Source: Pontibacter sp. FD36 | Lineage (GTDB): Bacteria > Bacteroidota > Bacteroidia > Cytophagales > Hymenobacteraceae | Length of the DNA: 64,000 bases | Direction: 5' to 3' | NCBI RefSeq assembly: GCF_015686655.1 | Contig: NZ_JADPMP010000012.1 | Location: 165,193-229,192 of the forward strand | Part shown: in pieces, positions 44,252 through 52,730 of the stretch | Position numbering within the stretch: the first letter of the stretch is position 1 | How the letters are laid out: the number at the start of each line of letters is the position of its first letter | Translations under genes and position numbers: made by a program | Notes under the pieces: model-generated | Told to the model about the DNA's origin: nothing | Database searches by the model: none | What the model saw: the letters and a program-made list of their open reading frames with translations, nothing else

Positions 44252-44463
44252 TCACCGCTTCCTGTTTGTGTAGAAGAAGCTCCACATCACTTCATTGATT
44301 TCAATATCGGAAGTCGTATTACCCAACGGGTAGCCTATGTTAAAGGGCGCACCGCCCGGCTAGGTATGGCCTCCGTTTTCGACCGTGACCAGCGACATGG
44401 TAATGCCTTTGTAGTTTACTTCCTGGATCGTGACGGAAGTATTGTCCTTCTTGTTCGCATTGA
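44252..44463 (-). pseudogene. Esterase/PHB-depolymerase-like C-terminal remnant, copy B
   Basis: The minus-strand translation reads NANKKDNTSVTIQEVN, GGHT, a stop, then PGGAPFNIGYPLGNTTSDIE and EINEVMWSFF, ending in NRKR and a TGA at 44252. The Trp codon of the GGHTW motif has become TAG (44360-44362). No start codon or N-terminal region is present. Relative to copy A it is shorter at its 5' end. Both remnants may derive from one intact gene elsewhere in the genome. Confidence 0.78.
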
Positions 44464-44480
44464 TTGTTAAATGAGGAACG

Positions 44481-45089
44481 CTACTTTCTTTCTGCAGCCG
44501 CTACTGGAGGCTGAGGGGGTGGCACAACATTCTTAATAGGCTTTGTAGATTTCAGGTAGGCGAAAACGGCCCTTAATTCCTCGTCCGTCATATTTTTGTA
44601 CATGTCCCAGGGCATTGGAGGCAACAGCATGCGCGAAGATTCCAGCCCCTTGTGCTTGCCTTGCCTGATCGCTGTGAAAAAATGCTTTTCGGTCCAGTTG
44701 CCTATACCGGTCTCATCTGAAGTTAAGTTGGCAGCGTAAGAAATTCCCCAGGGACCCACCCAGGCGGTCAGCGTCTGTGTTACCACCAGACCTTTCTTTT
44801 CTACCTCTTCGCGGTTTACATCAGGAGGCGGCAAAGCAGCCGGATGACCGGACAATGCTCTGGAGAAGTCCATTTCTATACCTTTGTCTGTCATTTTTTT
44901 AGGCGTATGACAATCGTGGCAGGCGGCAATCGTGACCAGGTGCTCCCCCAGTTTAAGCTGTTCTTTATCTTCTTGCAGTATGGTGTCAAAGCTAGCCTGC
45001 TTTGTATCAGGGCGCCCTTTCGAAAACGGTGAAAGAAACAAGATGAACGAGAAGATAACCAGGGAGGTAATAAGTAGTATAGTTTTCAT
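44481..45089 (-). CDS. Monohaem c-type cytochrome
   Basis: The 202-residue protein has an N-terminal membrane/signal segment (LLITSLVIFSFILFL) and one haem-binding CHDCH (residues 57-61) in VTIAACHDCHTPKK. The likely axial methionine lies in SRMLLPPMPWDMYKNMTDEE. The end is proline-rich. The sequence type (GEHLVTIAACHDCHTPK, then WTEKHFFTAIRQGKHKG) is frequent in cytochromes that take electrons from dehydrogenases on the periplasmic side. No oxidase or dehydrogenase is adjacent here. Confidence 0.92.
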   Translation of the reverse strand: MKTILLITSLVIFSFILFLSPFSKGRPDTKQASFDTILQEDKEQLKLGEHLVTIAACHDCHTPKKMTDKGIEMDFSRALSGHPAALPPPDVNREEVEKKGLVVTQTLTAWVGPWGISYAANLTSDETGIGNWTEKHFFTAIRQGKHKGLESSRMLLPPMPWDMYKNMTDEELRAVFAYLKSTKPIKNVVPPPQPPVAAAERK

Positions 45090-45304
45090 AGCTGTAAGGT
45101 TTTGTGTTGAAATTCGTTTGTAAACTGCCTTACCTAATTTACCTATTATCCGGAAGAAGTAGAATCTATAGTGGTATTACCTAGTGAACTGATTCGTGTT
45201 TGATGTTAAGGGAAAGATTTAAATGATGAATAATTATTTCCAGGCAGAAAGCACAACCGAAAGCTTAGGTTAGCATATGCACCAAGCCGGGTTTTGAATA
45301 GTGA

Positions 45305-45334
45305 TTTATATCCCTCCAACTTTGTGTAACTTTG
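45305..45334 (+). promoter_or_regulatory. Candidate promoter of the HrpB-type helicase gene
   Basis: TAACTTTG at 45327-45334 is a perfect -7 TAnnTTTG. TTTA at 45305-45308, 18 bases upstream, is a three-of-four -33. The same TTTA-N18 arrangement occurs before the DUF3616 gene. Confidence 0.45.
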
Positions 45335-45386
45335 CTGGCTGGCAGCGAAGTATACCTGTCTGAAGTACAACTATAAATTACAAAAC

Positions 45387-47840
45387 TTGCCTTTTAACCC
45401 CTTCTCCATAGACCTCCCCGTTCGGGAAATCATACCTGCCGTCAGAGAACACCTTTCGGCCCAGAATACCCTGATCGTAAACGCTCCTCCGGGAGCCGGT
45501 AAAAGCACCTTGCTGCCGCTGGCGATACTTGGTGAGACTTGGCTGAAAGATCAGAAGATCATCATGCTGGAGCCCCGGCGCCTGGCGGCCAAAACCATTG
45601 CTGAGCGACTGGCACAACTGCTGGGCGAGGAGGTAGGCCAGACCGTCGGTTACCGCATCCGGTTTGAGAACCGCATATCGGATAAGACCCGCATCGAGGT
45701 CGTGACCGAAGGCATCCTAACCCGCATGATCCACAGCGACCGCTCGCTGGCAGGTATAGGCATCGTGATTTTCGACGAGTTTCACGAGCGCAGCATCCAC
45801 GCCGATGTGGCCATGGCCCTGAGCCGGGAAGCGCAGCATACCTTGCGGCCCGACCTGCGCATTCTGGTGATGTCGGCTACGCTGGATATGCCGCAGCTGA
45901 CGAGCCTTCTCAAGGCGCCGGCCGTGCAAAGCATGGGGCGGCAGTACCCGATCAACACGATCTATACCGGAGATGCCGACGACCGCATGCTGCCCGAAAT
46001 GACAGCCCGTGTGGTGCAGCAGGCAGCCAAAGAGCAGGAGGGAGATATCCTCGTGTTCCTGCCCGGAGAAAACGATATCCGCAAAGTAGAAATACTCTTG
46101 CGCAAACAACTGCGTGGGGTGCAGATCCACCCGCTGTTTGGCATGCTGCCCTTCGGCAAGCAGTACGCCGCCATCATGCCCGACCGCGAAGGCAGACGCA
46201 AAGTCGTGCTGGCTACCAGCATCGCCGAAACCAGCTTAACCATAGAAGGCGTGTCGGTGGTGGTGGATACGGGCTTCGGCAAAACGTCCCGCTTCGATCC
46301 GAAATCCGGTTTGTCGCGCCTCGAAACAGCGCGCATCTCCAAAGACGCCGCCGACCAGCGTGCCGGTCGCGCCGGTCGTTTGGGTCCGGGCACGGCTTAC
46401 CGTATGTGGAGCAAAACCACGCAGGAGCGCATGGCCCCGCACCGCACCCCCGAGATCATGGAAGCCGACCTGGCCAACCTGGTGCTCGACATGGCGCAGT
46501 GGGGCATCATGGACATCCGCAGCCTGACCTGGCTCAACCCGCCCCCCCGTGCCGCCCTGCAATACGCCACCGAGATGCTGCACCAGCTGCAGGCGCTGGA
46601 GAACGGCCGCATCACCGAGCATGGCAAGAAAATGCACGCGCTGCCGTGCCACCCGCGTATCGCGCACATGCTGCTCAAAGCCGAGGAAACCGACCAGGTA
46701 GCCCTGGCCAGTGATATTGCCGCTATCCTGGAAGAGCGCGATCCGCTGGACCGCAATGCCGGCATCGATATTAACTTAAGAATAGAAGCCCTCCGCAGGT
46801 ATAGGCGCGAGCAGGGGCAAGGCAAGCGCTTTGCCAAGATCGAAAAGATCGCCCGCTCGTACCGCCAGCTGTTCAGCATAGAGCCCGAGAACGGTAACTT
46901 TGACGACTACGAAACCGGCGTGCTGCTCACGCATTGCTACCCGGAGCGCATCGCCTACGCCCGCCCCGGCAACAACGCGCAGTTTCAACTGGCCAGTGGG
47001 CAGTATGCCTCGGCTGGTCACCGCGACGATCTGGCGCACGAGCCCTGGCTGGCCATTGCCCACCTGCACGCCGGTACGGGCGACAATCCGGGCCGCATCT
47101 TCCTGGCTTCGCCACTCAATCCCCGCGACCTGGCCCCGCTTGTGAAGCAAAAGGAGGTATACCACTGGGACGTGAACGATGGCGAACTGACCGCCTCGAT
47201 GGACACCCGCATCGGCAGCATCGTGCTCCAAATCAAACCGCTACCAGCACCCGACGAGAAGCACCGCGTACCGGCCATGTCCGAAGCCATCAAACAGGAA
47301 GGCGAGCACCTGCTGGACTTCAACTATGAAGTAAGGCAGTGGCAAAACCGCGTGCTGAGCCTGCGCAAGTGGCGCCCCTCCGAGTTCTGGCCCGACGTGA
47401 GCACCAGCACTTTGCTGATGACGAACTGGGATTGGCTGAAGTCCTACCTCTTCGACATCGAGCACCCCGACGAACTGATGGAGCTGGAGCTGCAGCCGAT
47501 CTTGGAAGCCAAATACCTGAACGAGGAGCAGCGTGCCCGCCTGGAGGCGCTGGCCCCCTCCAGCATCACTTTACCGGACGGTTCGGATATTGACCTGTAT
47601 TATCACGCCGATGGCAGTCAGCCGAAGCTGGAGATCCGGCTGCAGGATGTGCTGGACTGGGAGGAAAGCCCGACCGTCGACGAAGGCGAGATGACGGTGG
47701 AACTGGCTCTGCTCAGCCCGGAGTTAAAGCCAATCACGACCGTATCGGACCTGGTCAGTTTCTGGAAAGGAAACTACCGCGTGATTAAGCGGCAGCTGGA
47801 GGTGGTGTTTCCGGAGGTGAAATGGGAGAGAGAATCGTAG
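45387..47840 (+). CDS. hrpB: ATP-dependent helicase HrpB
   Basis: The 817-residue DExH-type RNA helicase has NAPPGAGKSTLLP (motif I, about 32-44), FDEFHER (motif II, DEFH at 130-133), MSATLD (motif III) and QRAGRAGRLGPG (motif VI). The long HrpB-specific C-terminal half includes VLSLRKWRPSEFWPDVST. There is no ATG before conserved sequence; the frame opens after a stop at 45327 and the first usable start is TTG at 45387, directly before PFNPFSIDLPVREIIPAV, which is the usual HrpB beginning. Its precise RNA substrate in bacteria is not settled. Its stop codon overlaps the first base of a REP-like palindrome. Confidence 0.94.
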   Translation: MPFNPFSIDLPVREIIPAVREHLSAQNTLIVNAPPGAGKSTLLPLAILGETWLKDQKIIMLEPRRLAAKTIAERLAQLLGEEVGQTVGYRIRFENRISDKTRIEVVTEGILTRMIHSDRSLAGIGIVIFDEFHERSIHADVAMALSREAQHTLRPDLRILVMSATLDMPQLTSLLKAPAVQSMGRQYPINTIYTGDADDRMLPEMTARVVQQAAKEQEGDILVFLPGENDIRKVEILLRKQLRGVQIHPLFGMLPFGKQYAAIMPDREGRRKVVLATSIAETSLTIEGVSVVVDTGFGKTSRFDPKSGLSRLETARISKDAADQRAGRAGRLGPGTAYRMWSKTTQERMAPHRTPEIMEADLANLVLDMAQWGIMDIRSLTWLNPPPRAALQYATEMLHQLQALENGRITEHGKKMHALPCHPRIAHMLLKAEETDQVALASDIAAILEERDPLDRNAGIDINLRIEALRRYRREQGQGKRFAKIEKIARSYRQLFSIEPENGNFDDYETGVLLTHCYPERIAYARPGNNAQFQLASGQYASAGHRDDLAHEPWLAIAHLHAGTGDNPGRIFLASPLNPRDLAPLVKQKEVYHWDVNDGELTASMDTRIGSIVLQIKPLPAPDEKHRVPAMSEAIKQEGEHLLDFNYEVRQWQNRVLSLRKWRPSEFWPDVSTSTLLMTNWDWLKSYLFDIEHPDELMELELQPILEAKYLNEEQRARLEALAPSSITLPDGSDIDLYYHADGSQPKLEIRLQDVLDWEESPTVDEGEMTVELALLSPELKPITTVSDLVSFWKGNYRVIKRQLEVVFPEVKWERES

Positions 47841-47973
47841 GGACAGGTCGCGACCTGTCCGCACGCATTGTGATCGGTCGCTGTGATTTGCATGGCATCT
47901 CCGGTTTACCATCATATAGCTTCATATAAAAATTACCTGTGCACGATTCGGACAGGTCGCGACCTGTCCCTAC
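47837..47973. repeat. Inverted pair of GGACAGGTCGCGACCTGTCC palindromes (REP/BIME-like)
   Basis: Two copies of the 20-base palindrome lie at 47841-47860 and 47950-47969 region, the first preceded by GTAG and the second followed by CTAC, so the whole unit is an inverted pair about 90 bases apart. The first copy begins within the hrpB stop codon. This layout is like bacterial interspersed mosaic elements built from REP sequences. No RAYT transposase gene is present in the window. Confidence 0.8.
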
Positions 47974-48013
47974 AAACCACATGTACACCCTGCAAACTTG
48001 ATATACCCCATAA

Positions 48014-48046
48014 CAAAAGAGACGCCTTCATAGCGTCTCTTTTTTA
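48014..48046. terminator. Bidirectional terminator between hrpB and the symporter gene
   Basis: AAAAGAGACGC and GCGTCTCTTTTTT pair around a short loop between two convergent genes, with a T-run on either side when read in either direction. Confidence 0.88.
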
Positions 48047-48071
48047 TTTTCTATACCTCTTGTCTCTGTCT

Positions 48072-49547
48072 CTACACCGCTTTCAATTCTCTCTCGTCCA
48101 GCGCTTCAGGTTCGTCAGCGCCGATGGCTTTATTCCAGTCTCCGGCGTTCTTTATACCTAGTTTCTCCGGGTCAAAGGTTGGGTCGAGGCCGGCTTTGCG
48201 CTGGGCCAGGTAATCCTGCAGGGTGCGTAAGGCAGGCTTGCGCAGCAGGAAGATGGCGATCACGTTGAGCCATGCCATGATGCCCACGCCGATGTCGCCC
48301 AGCATCCAGGCGGATTCTGCTGTCTTCACAGAGCCGTAGAAGGTAGCGGCTAGTATAAACAGGCGAAGCGCCCAGAGCATCCACTGTTTGTTTTTGGTGT
48401 TCAGGTAGCTCAGGTTGGTTTCGGCAATGTAGTAGTAGGCCATGATGGTGGTAAAGGCAAAGAAGAACAGCGAAATGGCGATAAAGCCACTACCCAGCGC
48501 CGGGAAGTGGGAGCTCACAGCCAACTGCGTATACTCAGGTCCGAATGGCACACCCGGCAGGTTTTCTACCAGAAAGCCTCCCTCCGGATTGACCACATTG
48601 TATTGCCCTGTAAACAGGATCATGAGGGCCGTAGCCGTACAAACAAAAAGCGTATCCACGTAAACAGAGAAGGCCTGCACCAGGCCCTGCTTGGCAGGAT
48701 GGCTTACCTCAGCCGCTGCAGCCGCATGTGGCGCGGTACCCTGGCCAGCTTCGTTAGAATAGATGCCACGCTTCACACCCCACGAAATGGCCATACCAAA
48801 CACACCGGCAAAAGCGGGCTCCAGATCAAATGCAGAACTGATGATAAGGCTGAACACGGCAGGAACTTCCGAAATATTCATCAGAATGATCACTACCGAC
48901 ATCAGGATATAGGCACCCGCCATAAACGGTACCACCACCTGTGCCACGTTGCCGATGCGCTTCACACCCCCTATAATAATAAGGGCCAGCAGCAAGGTTA
49001 CGGCGCCACCGGTATAGGCAACCGGTATCTGGAAAGCATTGCTGATACCGGAGGCAATGCTATTGCTCTGCACACCCGGCAGGAACAGGGCCATGCTGAT
49101 AATGGTCGCGACAGCAAACAACACTGCGTACCATTTCACGCCAAGTCCTTTTTCGATGTAGAAGGCTGGACCACCTCTGTACTGGCCATTTTTTACCTGC
49201 TTATAGATCTGACCCAGTGTGGCTTCTATAAAGGCAGACGAGCTACCCAGAAAAGCGATCACCCACATCCAGAACACAGCACCCGGACCGCCCATGGCAA
49301 TGGCCGTGGCCACACCGGCAATATTACCCGTGCCCACACGACCGGCAATGGCGACGGTAAAGGCCTGAAAGGAACTGATGCCTTTGTTCGAGGACTGCCC
49401 CCGGAAGAGCAGACGCAGCATTTCGCGGAGGTAGCGAATCTGCAGAAATTTGGTGGCAATGGAGAAGTATACACCTGCCCCAAGGCAAAGTATGATAAGT
49501 GCATTGCTCCAGACGATGTCGTTTACCGAGCTGATGAAATTTTCCAT
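48072..49547 (-). CDS. Alanine/glycine:cation symporter (AGCS family)
   Basis: The 491-residue inner-membrane transporter brings alanine or glycine into the cell with sodium. It has VAIAGRVGTGNIAGVATAIA, GGPGAVFWMW and FIEATLGQIYKQ in the first 130 residues, and later WGVKRGIYSNEAGQGTAPHAAA, all typical of AgcS/AlsT. About ten membrane segments are visible. The C-terminal tail after residue 450 is charged and soluble. It is monocistronic, and the exact amino acid carried is not decided by sequence. Confidence 0.94.
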   Translation of the reverse strand: MENFISSVNDIVWSNALIILCLGAGVYFSIATKFLQIRYLREMLRLLFRGQSSNKGISSFQAFTVAIAGRVGTGNIAGVATAIAMGGPGAVFWMWVIAFLGSSSAFIEATLGQIYKQVKNGQYRGGPAFYIEKGLGVKWYAVLFAVATIISMALFLPGVQSNSIASGISNAFQIPVAYTGGAVTLLLALIIIGGVKRIGNVAQVVVPFMAGAYILMSVVIILMNISEVPAVFSLIISSAFDLEPAFAGVFGMAISWGVKRGIYSNEAGQGTAPHAAAAAEVSHPAKQGLVQAFSVYVDTLFVCTATALMILFTGQYNVVNPEGGFLVENLPGVPFGPEYTQLAVSSHFPALGSGFIAISLFFFAFTTIMAYYYIAETNLSYLNTKNKQWMLWALRLFILAATFYGSVKTAESAWMLGDIGVGIMAWLNVIAIFLLRKPALRTLQDYLAQRKAGLDPTFDPEKLGIKNAGDWNKAIGADEPEALDERELKAV

Positions 49548-49852
49548 GGAGAGAAGGTGGGCTTTAATCTTGTCAAGTATAGTTTGAAACCCTGTTTTTA
49601 TATAACGAAAGGTTTCTGCACTTTAAATTAAACAGAAATTTTCAGAAGTGAAGAGTTTACCCAGGCTTATTCTTTCCGCCACATGTAGGTTTTAAGTAGA
49701 ATTGGCTGAATGTAAGGGCGAAAGCAAACCCCGTGCTGATCGATTTACCAAATAAAAAAAGAGCCTAAGCCAAAGCCCAGACTCCCTTTTAACAATCATT
49801 GCTTAATAAAGCGTTGTAGATAACAGCCTTACCTAGGGCCTCAAACCCAGAC
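49548..49852. other. Intergenic region between symporter and MFS genes
   Basis: About 305 bases upstream of the symporter gene. An imperfect hairpin with a T-run in the leftward direction lies at about 49756-49795 and may end the MFS transcript. No promoter element or gene is evident. Confidence 0.45.
49756..49795 (-). terminator. Probable terminator of the MFS gene
   Basis: Read on the minus strand, AAAAGGGAG and its partner CTCTTTTTTT flank a partly paired GTCTGGGC/GGCTTAGGC stem. It begins about 60 bases after the MFS stop codon. Internal mismatches lower confidence. Confidence 0.5.
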
Positions 49853-50986
49853 TTACCTTTCCAGCCGGAAGAACTTTCTGGAAATCGGGATCAGCATGGC
49901 ACCGGCCAGGGCGAAGGTGACGAAAGCGAACTTGAGGTTAAAGGCGTGAGCCAGGTATCCGATGAGCGGCGGGCCCATGAGCATACCCACAATGCCGAAC
50001 GTCACGATCATGGAGATGGCGATGCCAGGTGAATACTTTTTGGAAGCGCCCGCCAGCGTGTACGTCATGGGTATAACCGACGCGGTCCCGAAGCCTACGA
50101 GTGAGAAGCCGATCATGGCAGGCCAGAAACTCGGAAACAGAATGGCCAATGCTATACCTGAGAAAATAAGGCTGGCGCTGAGCACGTAGGTTTTCTCCAT
50201 CCCGATCTTCTCGATGATCCGATCTGATACAAACCGGGAAAGCGCCATAAACGACATAAAAATGAGGTAGCCTGCTGTAAAGACCTCTTCGCCCACTACC
50301 TGCTGGAAGTAAATGCCGCTCCAGTCGAACATGCCGCCTTCGCACACGGCTGCAAAAAACACGAGCAGCCCCAGGTATAGGATGTAGGGATCGGGCTTGC
50401 CAAGCGTGAGCTTATTACCCGTCGTGGAGCGGTCGTTGCGCAGCAGGTAGGGGAAGGCTCCCAGCACGATCAGCGTCGTGGTGATAGAGACGGCTACCAG
50501 ATGCGGTACGATCGATATGCCGAACGACACCAGCAGTGTGGTAAAGCCAACGCCCACAATGCCGCCCGTGCTCCAGAGGCCGTGGAAGGCTCCGTTTATT
50601 TTGCGGTCGTAGAGTTTCTGCAGCGTAATGGCCTGGGTGTTGATGGCAATGTTAAACACGCGCATACTCAGCGAAAACAGGAATAAGGCCACCACCAGGG
50701 CAAATGGTGTGGCGGCAATTCCGATCAGTGAGAGCGAAGCAGCATTCATCACCATGGCCACGATCAGGGGGAAACGGCTGTCAAATCTGGTGACAAGCCA
50801 GCTCGACAGAGGCAAGCCGATCAGCGAGCTTACCGGCATGGTCAGCAGGATGCTGCCCAGTTCGGCCTCGTTCAGGTGAAGCTTTGAAACGATAGTGGGG
50901 ATGCGGGAAGCCCAGCTTGAAAAGTTAAAGCCGGAAAGAAAGAAAAAAAGACTAAGCGAAAGCCTGTTCGTGGTGATAGAATGCAT
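49853..50986 (-). CDS. MFS transporter (YbjJ-like)
   Basis: From the chosen ATG (MHSITTNRLSLSLFFFL) the product is 377 residues with about twelve membrane segments. FFLSGFNFSSWASRIPTIVSKLHLNEAELGSILL, read over the first segments, resembles the YbjJ-type group with its WAxRxP pattern. Another ATG at 51007 would add seven residues. Substrate unknown; relatives are annotated loosely as sugar or drug transporters. No sugar-metabolism genes are adjacent. Confidence 0.86.
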   Translation of the reverse strand: MHSITTNRLSLSLFFFLSGFNFSSWASRIPTIVSKLHLNEAELGSILLTMPVSSLIGLPLSSWLVTRFDSRFPLIVAMVMNAASLSLIGIAATPFALVVALFLFSLSMRVFNIAINTQAITLQKLYDRKINGAFHGLWSTGGIVGVGFTTLLVSFGISIVPHLVAVSITTTLIVLGAFPYLLRNDRSTTGNKLTLGKPDPYILYLGLLVFFAAVCEGGMFDWSGIYFQQVVGEEVFTAGYLIFMSFMALSRFVSDRIIEKIGMEKTYVLSASLIFSGIALAILFPSFWPAMIGFSLVGFGTASVIPMTYTLAGASKKYSPGIAISMIVTFGIVGMLMGPPLIGYLAHAFNLKFAFVTFALAGAMLIPISRKFFRLER

Positions 50987-51323
50987 TGCGGTAAAATAAA
51001 GACGCAAGTTGGTAAAAAGTAAAGCCTTTAGATACGTTTATTCTTTCTTTTCAATGAAAGGTACTTGCAAGTTCAGTCGTTCTTCTGTTGACCAGATCAG
51101 TATGCAATGCTGAGAGCCTAGTTAATCTCTATGCTAAAATGATCGGGGCTTTGGAAGGAGGATCTATACCTGAACTGGGACTTTAGGATAGCCTGGTGAA
51201 ACTCAAAACATTAACAAATCTTGCCAGGAAAGAGTACATGTTATTGTTGGCAGGAAAATGCAACACCTTCCGGCACTGATTCGCTTTGGCAACCATACGT
51301 CACAGAAAAAAAACAAAAGAAGG
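50987..51323. other. Divergent intergenic region, MFS / CBM48-like genes
   Basis: About 335 bases with no gene that I can support. One CTATACCT octamer lies near 51166. AAAAGAAGG directly before the ATG at 51324 may serve as ribosome site for the CBM48-like gene. Confidence 0.4.
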
Positions 51324-51614
51324 ATGATTCAGAAAACATACCTGAAAACAAAAGACCAGTGTAAAGTTAAATTCACGATCAGCATCGAAAATGCGGATAG
51401 AGTGGAGATCCTTGGCCTGAATAACGACTGGAACACGCCGATCAAAATGAGCAAGAAAAAAGGCGGTGTATTTGAGTGTGTGCAGACGCTGCCGCGCCAT
51501 ACACAGCACGAATTCAAGTACCTGGTAAACGGTACCGACTGGCGTAACGATCCGGATGCTGATGGGGAGGCGCCCAACGAGTATGGCGGCACCAACACCT
51601 TACTAGTGCTCTAG
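51324..51614 (+). CDS. Glycogen-binding-like (CBM48/AMPK-CBM, isoamylase N) small protein
   Basis: The 96-residue product is a single early-set domain. KVKFTISIENADRVEILGLNNDWN, split at the first strand, is followed by MSKKKGGVFECVQTLP, and the end FKYLVNGTDWRNDPDADGEAP gives the usual carbohydrate-contact aromatic and DPDA loop. It matches the domain in AMPK beta and glycogen-branching enzymes but stands alone. ATG at 51324 is directly preceded by AAGAAGG, which decides the start; an upstream ATG at 51258 is less likely. It probably binds alpha-glucan or another protein. Confidence 0.83.
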   Translation: MIQKTYLKTKDQCKVKFTISIENADRVEILGLNNDWNTPIKMSKKKGGVFECVQTLPRHTQHEFKYLVNGTDWRNDPDADGEAPNEYGGTNTLLVL

Positions 51615-51647
51615 TCGCCGTTCCCAGCGAGAGCAAATACTTTTAAT

Positions 51648-52115
51648 TTAATTGCTTATACCTGAGATGTAGGAGGCTATTTCCTGCTCTTTTTCCTGCA
51701 TGTGCTCGTAGGCAAACTTCTGCAGCACATCGCAGGAAACTTTGTCGAGCACGCCGATAATTCGCGCTTCACTGATCACTTCCTGGTTCCAGTCAGAGGC
51801 GATGACCATAATGGCCTGTCCGTTGTATGGACTGAGATCCAGCAAATCGGCAGTCAGGTTAGGCGATGGCCATTTGCCTGCTGCCAGGCTATACAAACCT
51901 GGTTCCCAGCGGGGTGGGTCATTTTTAAGATCCGGCACTGGCTTAAAATAGCCTTCATCCACAGGCCCTATAAACAGCACGTTCGCTTTGCTGAGCGTAG
52001 GCGGTACGAGCATCTTGGGGGCGGGCAATACAGTGCCGGCTTCTTCCAGCGTATCTTCAGGTTCATCCATGCCTATACATACTACCACACTTTGCAGATA
52101 GTTGCCCTGCGCCAT
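51648..52115 (-). CDS. Hypothetical soluble protein
   Basis: The 155-residue product has no leader or membrane segment. It contains MLVPPTLSKANVLFIGPVDEGYF and DWNQEVISEARIIGVLDKV and ends in a charged helix. I do not recognise the family. It converges with the CBM48-like gene and is divergent from the molybdenum-enzyme operon. Confidence 0.62.
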   Translation of the reverse strand: MAQGNYLQSVVVCIGMDEPEDTLEEAGTVLPAPKMLVPPTLSKANVLFIGPVDEGYFKPVPDLKNDPPRWEPGLYSLAAGKWPSPNLTADLLDLSPYNGQAIMVIASDWNQEVISEARIIGVLDKVSCDVLQKFAYEHMQEKEQEIASYISGISN

Positions 52116-52229
52116 TTAGGGCCAACATAAGGAGGAAAGGAGCGTAAAGCTAAGCTGTTCATTTCGCTCACCTGACTGGCAAAATTTCTTATGGAAGACA
52201 GCCGGTTGGTCATTTAATCTCCTTCTGCT

Positions 52230-52730
52230 ATGGAAAAAGAAAATCCCCCATTACCACCGCTGCAACCAGTCACGCTCCGCATCAACGGCAAAGAACAGCG
52301 CCTGGAGCTGGCTCCCTGGACTTCCCTTCTTGATGCCCTGCGGGAGCACCTGCACCTGACCGGTACCAAAAAAGGCTGTGACCACGGCCAGTGCGGTGCC
52401 TGCACCGTGCTTGTCGACGGCAAGCGCATCAACTCCTGCCTGACACTGGCCATGATGCAGGAAGACAAAGAGATCACAACGGTCGAAGGACTGGCCAAAG
52501 ATGGCGAACTGCATCCGGTGCAGCAGGCCTTCATCGACAACGATGCGTTCCAGTGTGGCTATTGCACGCCGGGGCAGATCTGTTCGGTGATCGGGCTGGT
52601 GAATGAAGGAAAAGCCAAAACGATGGACGATATACGAGACCTGATGAGCGGAAATGTGTGCCGTTGTGGTGCCTATGTGAACATCGTAAAAGTAGTGCAG
52701 GAAGCACTGGAAAGGAGCGATGCCAGATGA
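52230..52730 (+). CDS. Molybdenum hydroxylase, [2Fe-2S] subunit (PaoA/YagT-like)
   Basis: The 166-residue subunit carries two [2Fe-2S] clusters. The plant-type cluster uses Cys50, Cys55, Cys58 and Cys70 (KKGCDHGQCGACTVLVDGK), and the second uses Cys109, Cys112, Cys144 and Cys146 (FQCGYCTPGQ, GNVCRCGAY). No Tat leader is present, unlike PaoA of E. coli, so this enzyme is probably cytoplasmic. It starts a three-gene operon; its stop overlaps the start of the next gene (ATGA at 52727). Confidence 0.95.
   Translation: MEKENPPLPPLQPVTLRINGKEQRLELAPWTSLLDALREHLHLTGTKKGCDHGQCGACTVLVDGKRINSCLTLAMMQEDKEITTVEGLAKDGELHPVQQAFIDNDAFQCGYCTPGQICSVIGLVNEGKAKTMDDIRDLMSGNVCRCGAYVNIVKVVQEALERSDAR

Larger units (their letters stand above)
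44165..44463 (-). repeat. Direct repeat copy B (terminator plus 3' end of esterase gene)
   Basis: Partner of 39680-39998 in the same orientation. Similarity ends abruptly near 44463, about 17 bases before the stop codon of the cytochrome c gene, which marks a breakpoint. Confidence 0.75.

Noticed and set aside
42920..44362. Idea that TAG is read through as an amino acid, because two remnants have in-frame TAG
   Set aside because: Intact genes in the window, such as truA and hrpB, end normally at TAG. The two remnants are also decayed in other ways, so simple nonsense mutation explains them.
48507..49631. A 374-residue open frame on the plus strand
   Set aside because: It is antisense to the AGCS symporter, is rich in His/Arg/Gln with no domain, and arises from GC-rich codon structure.
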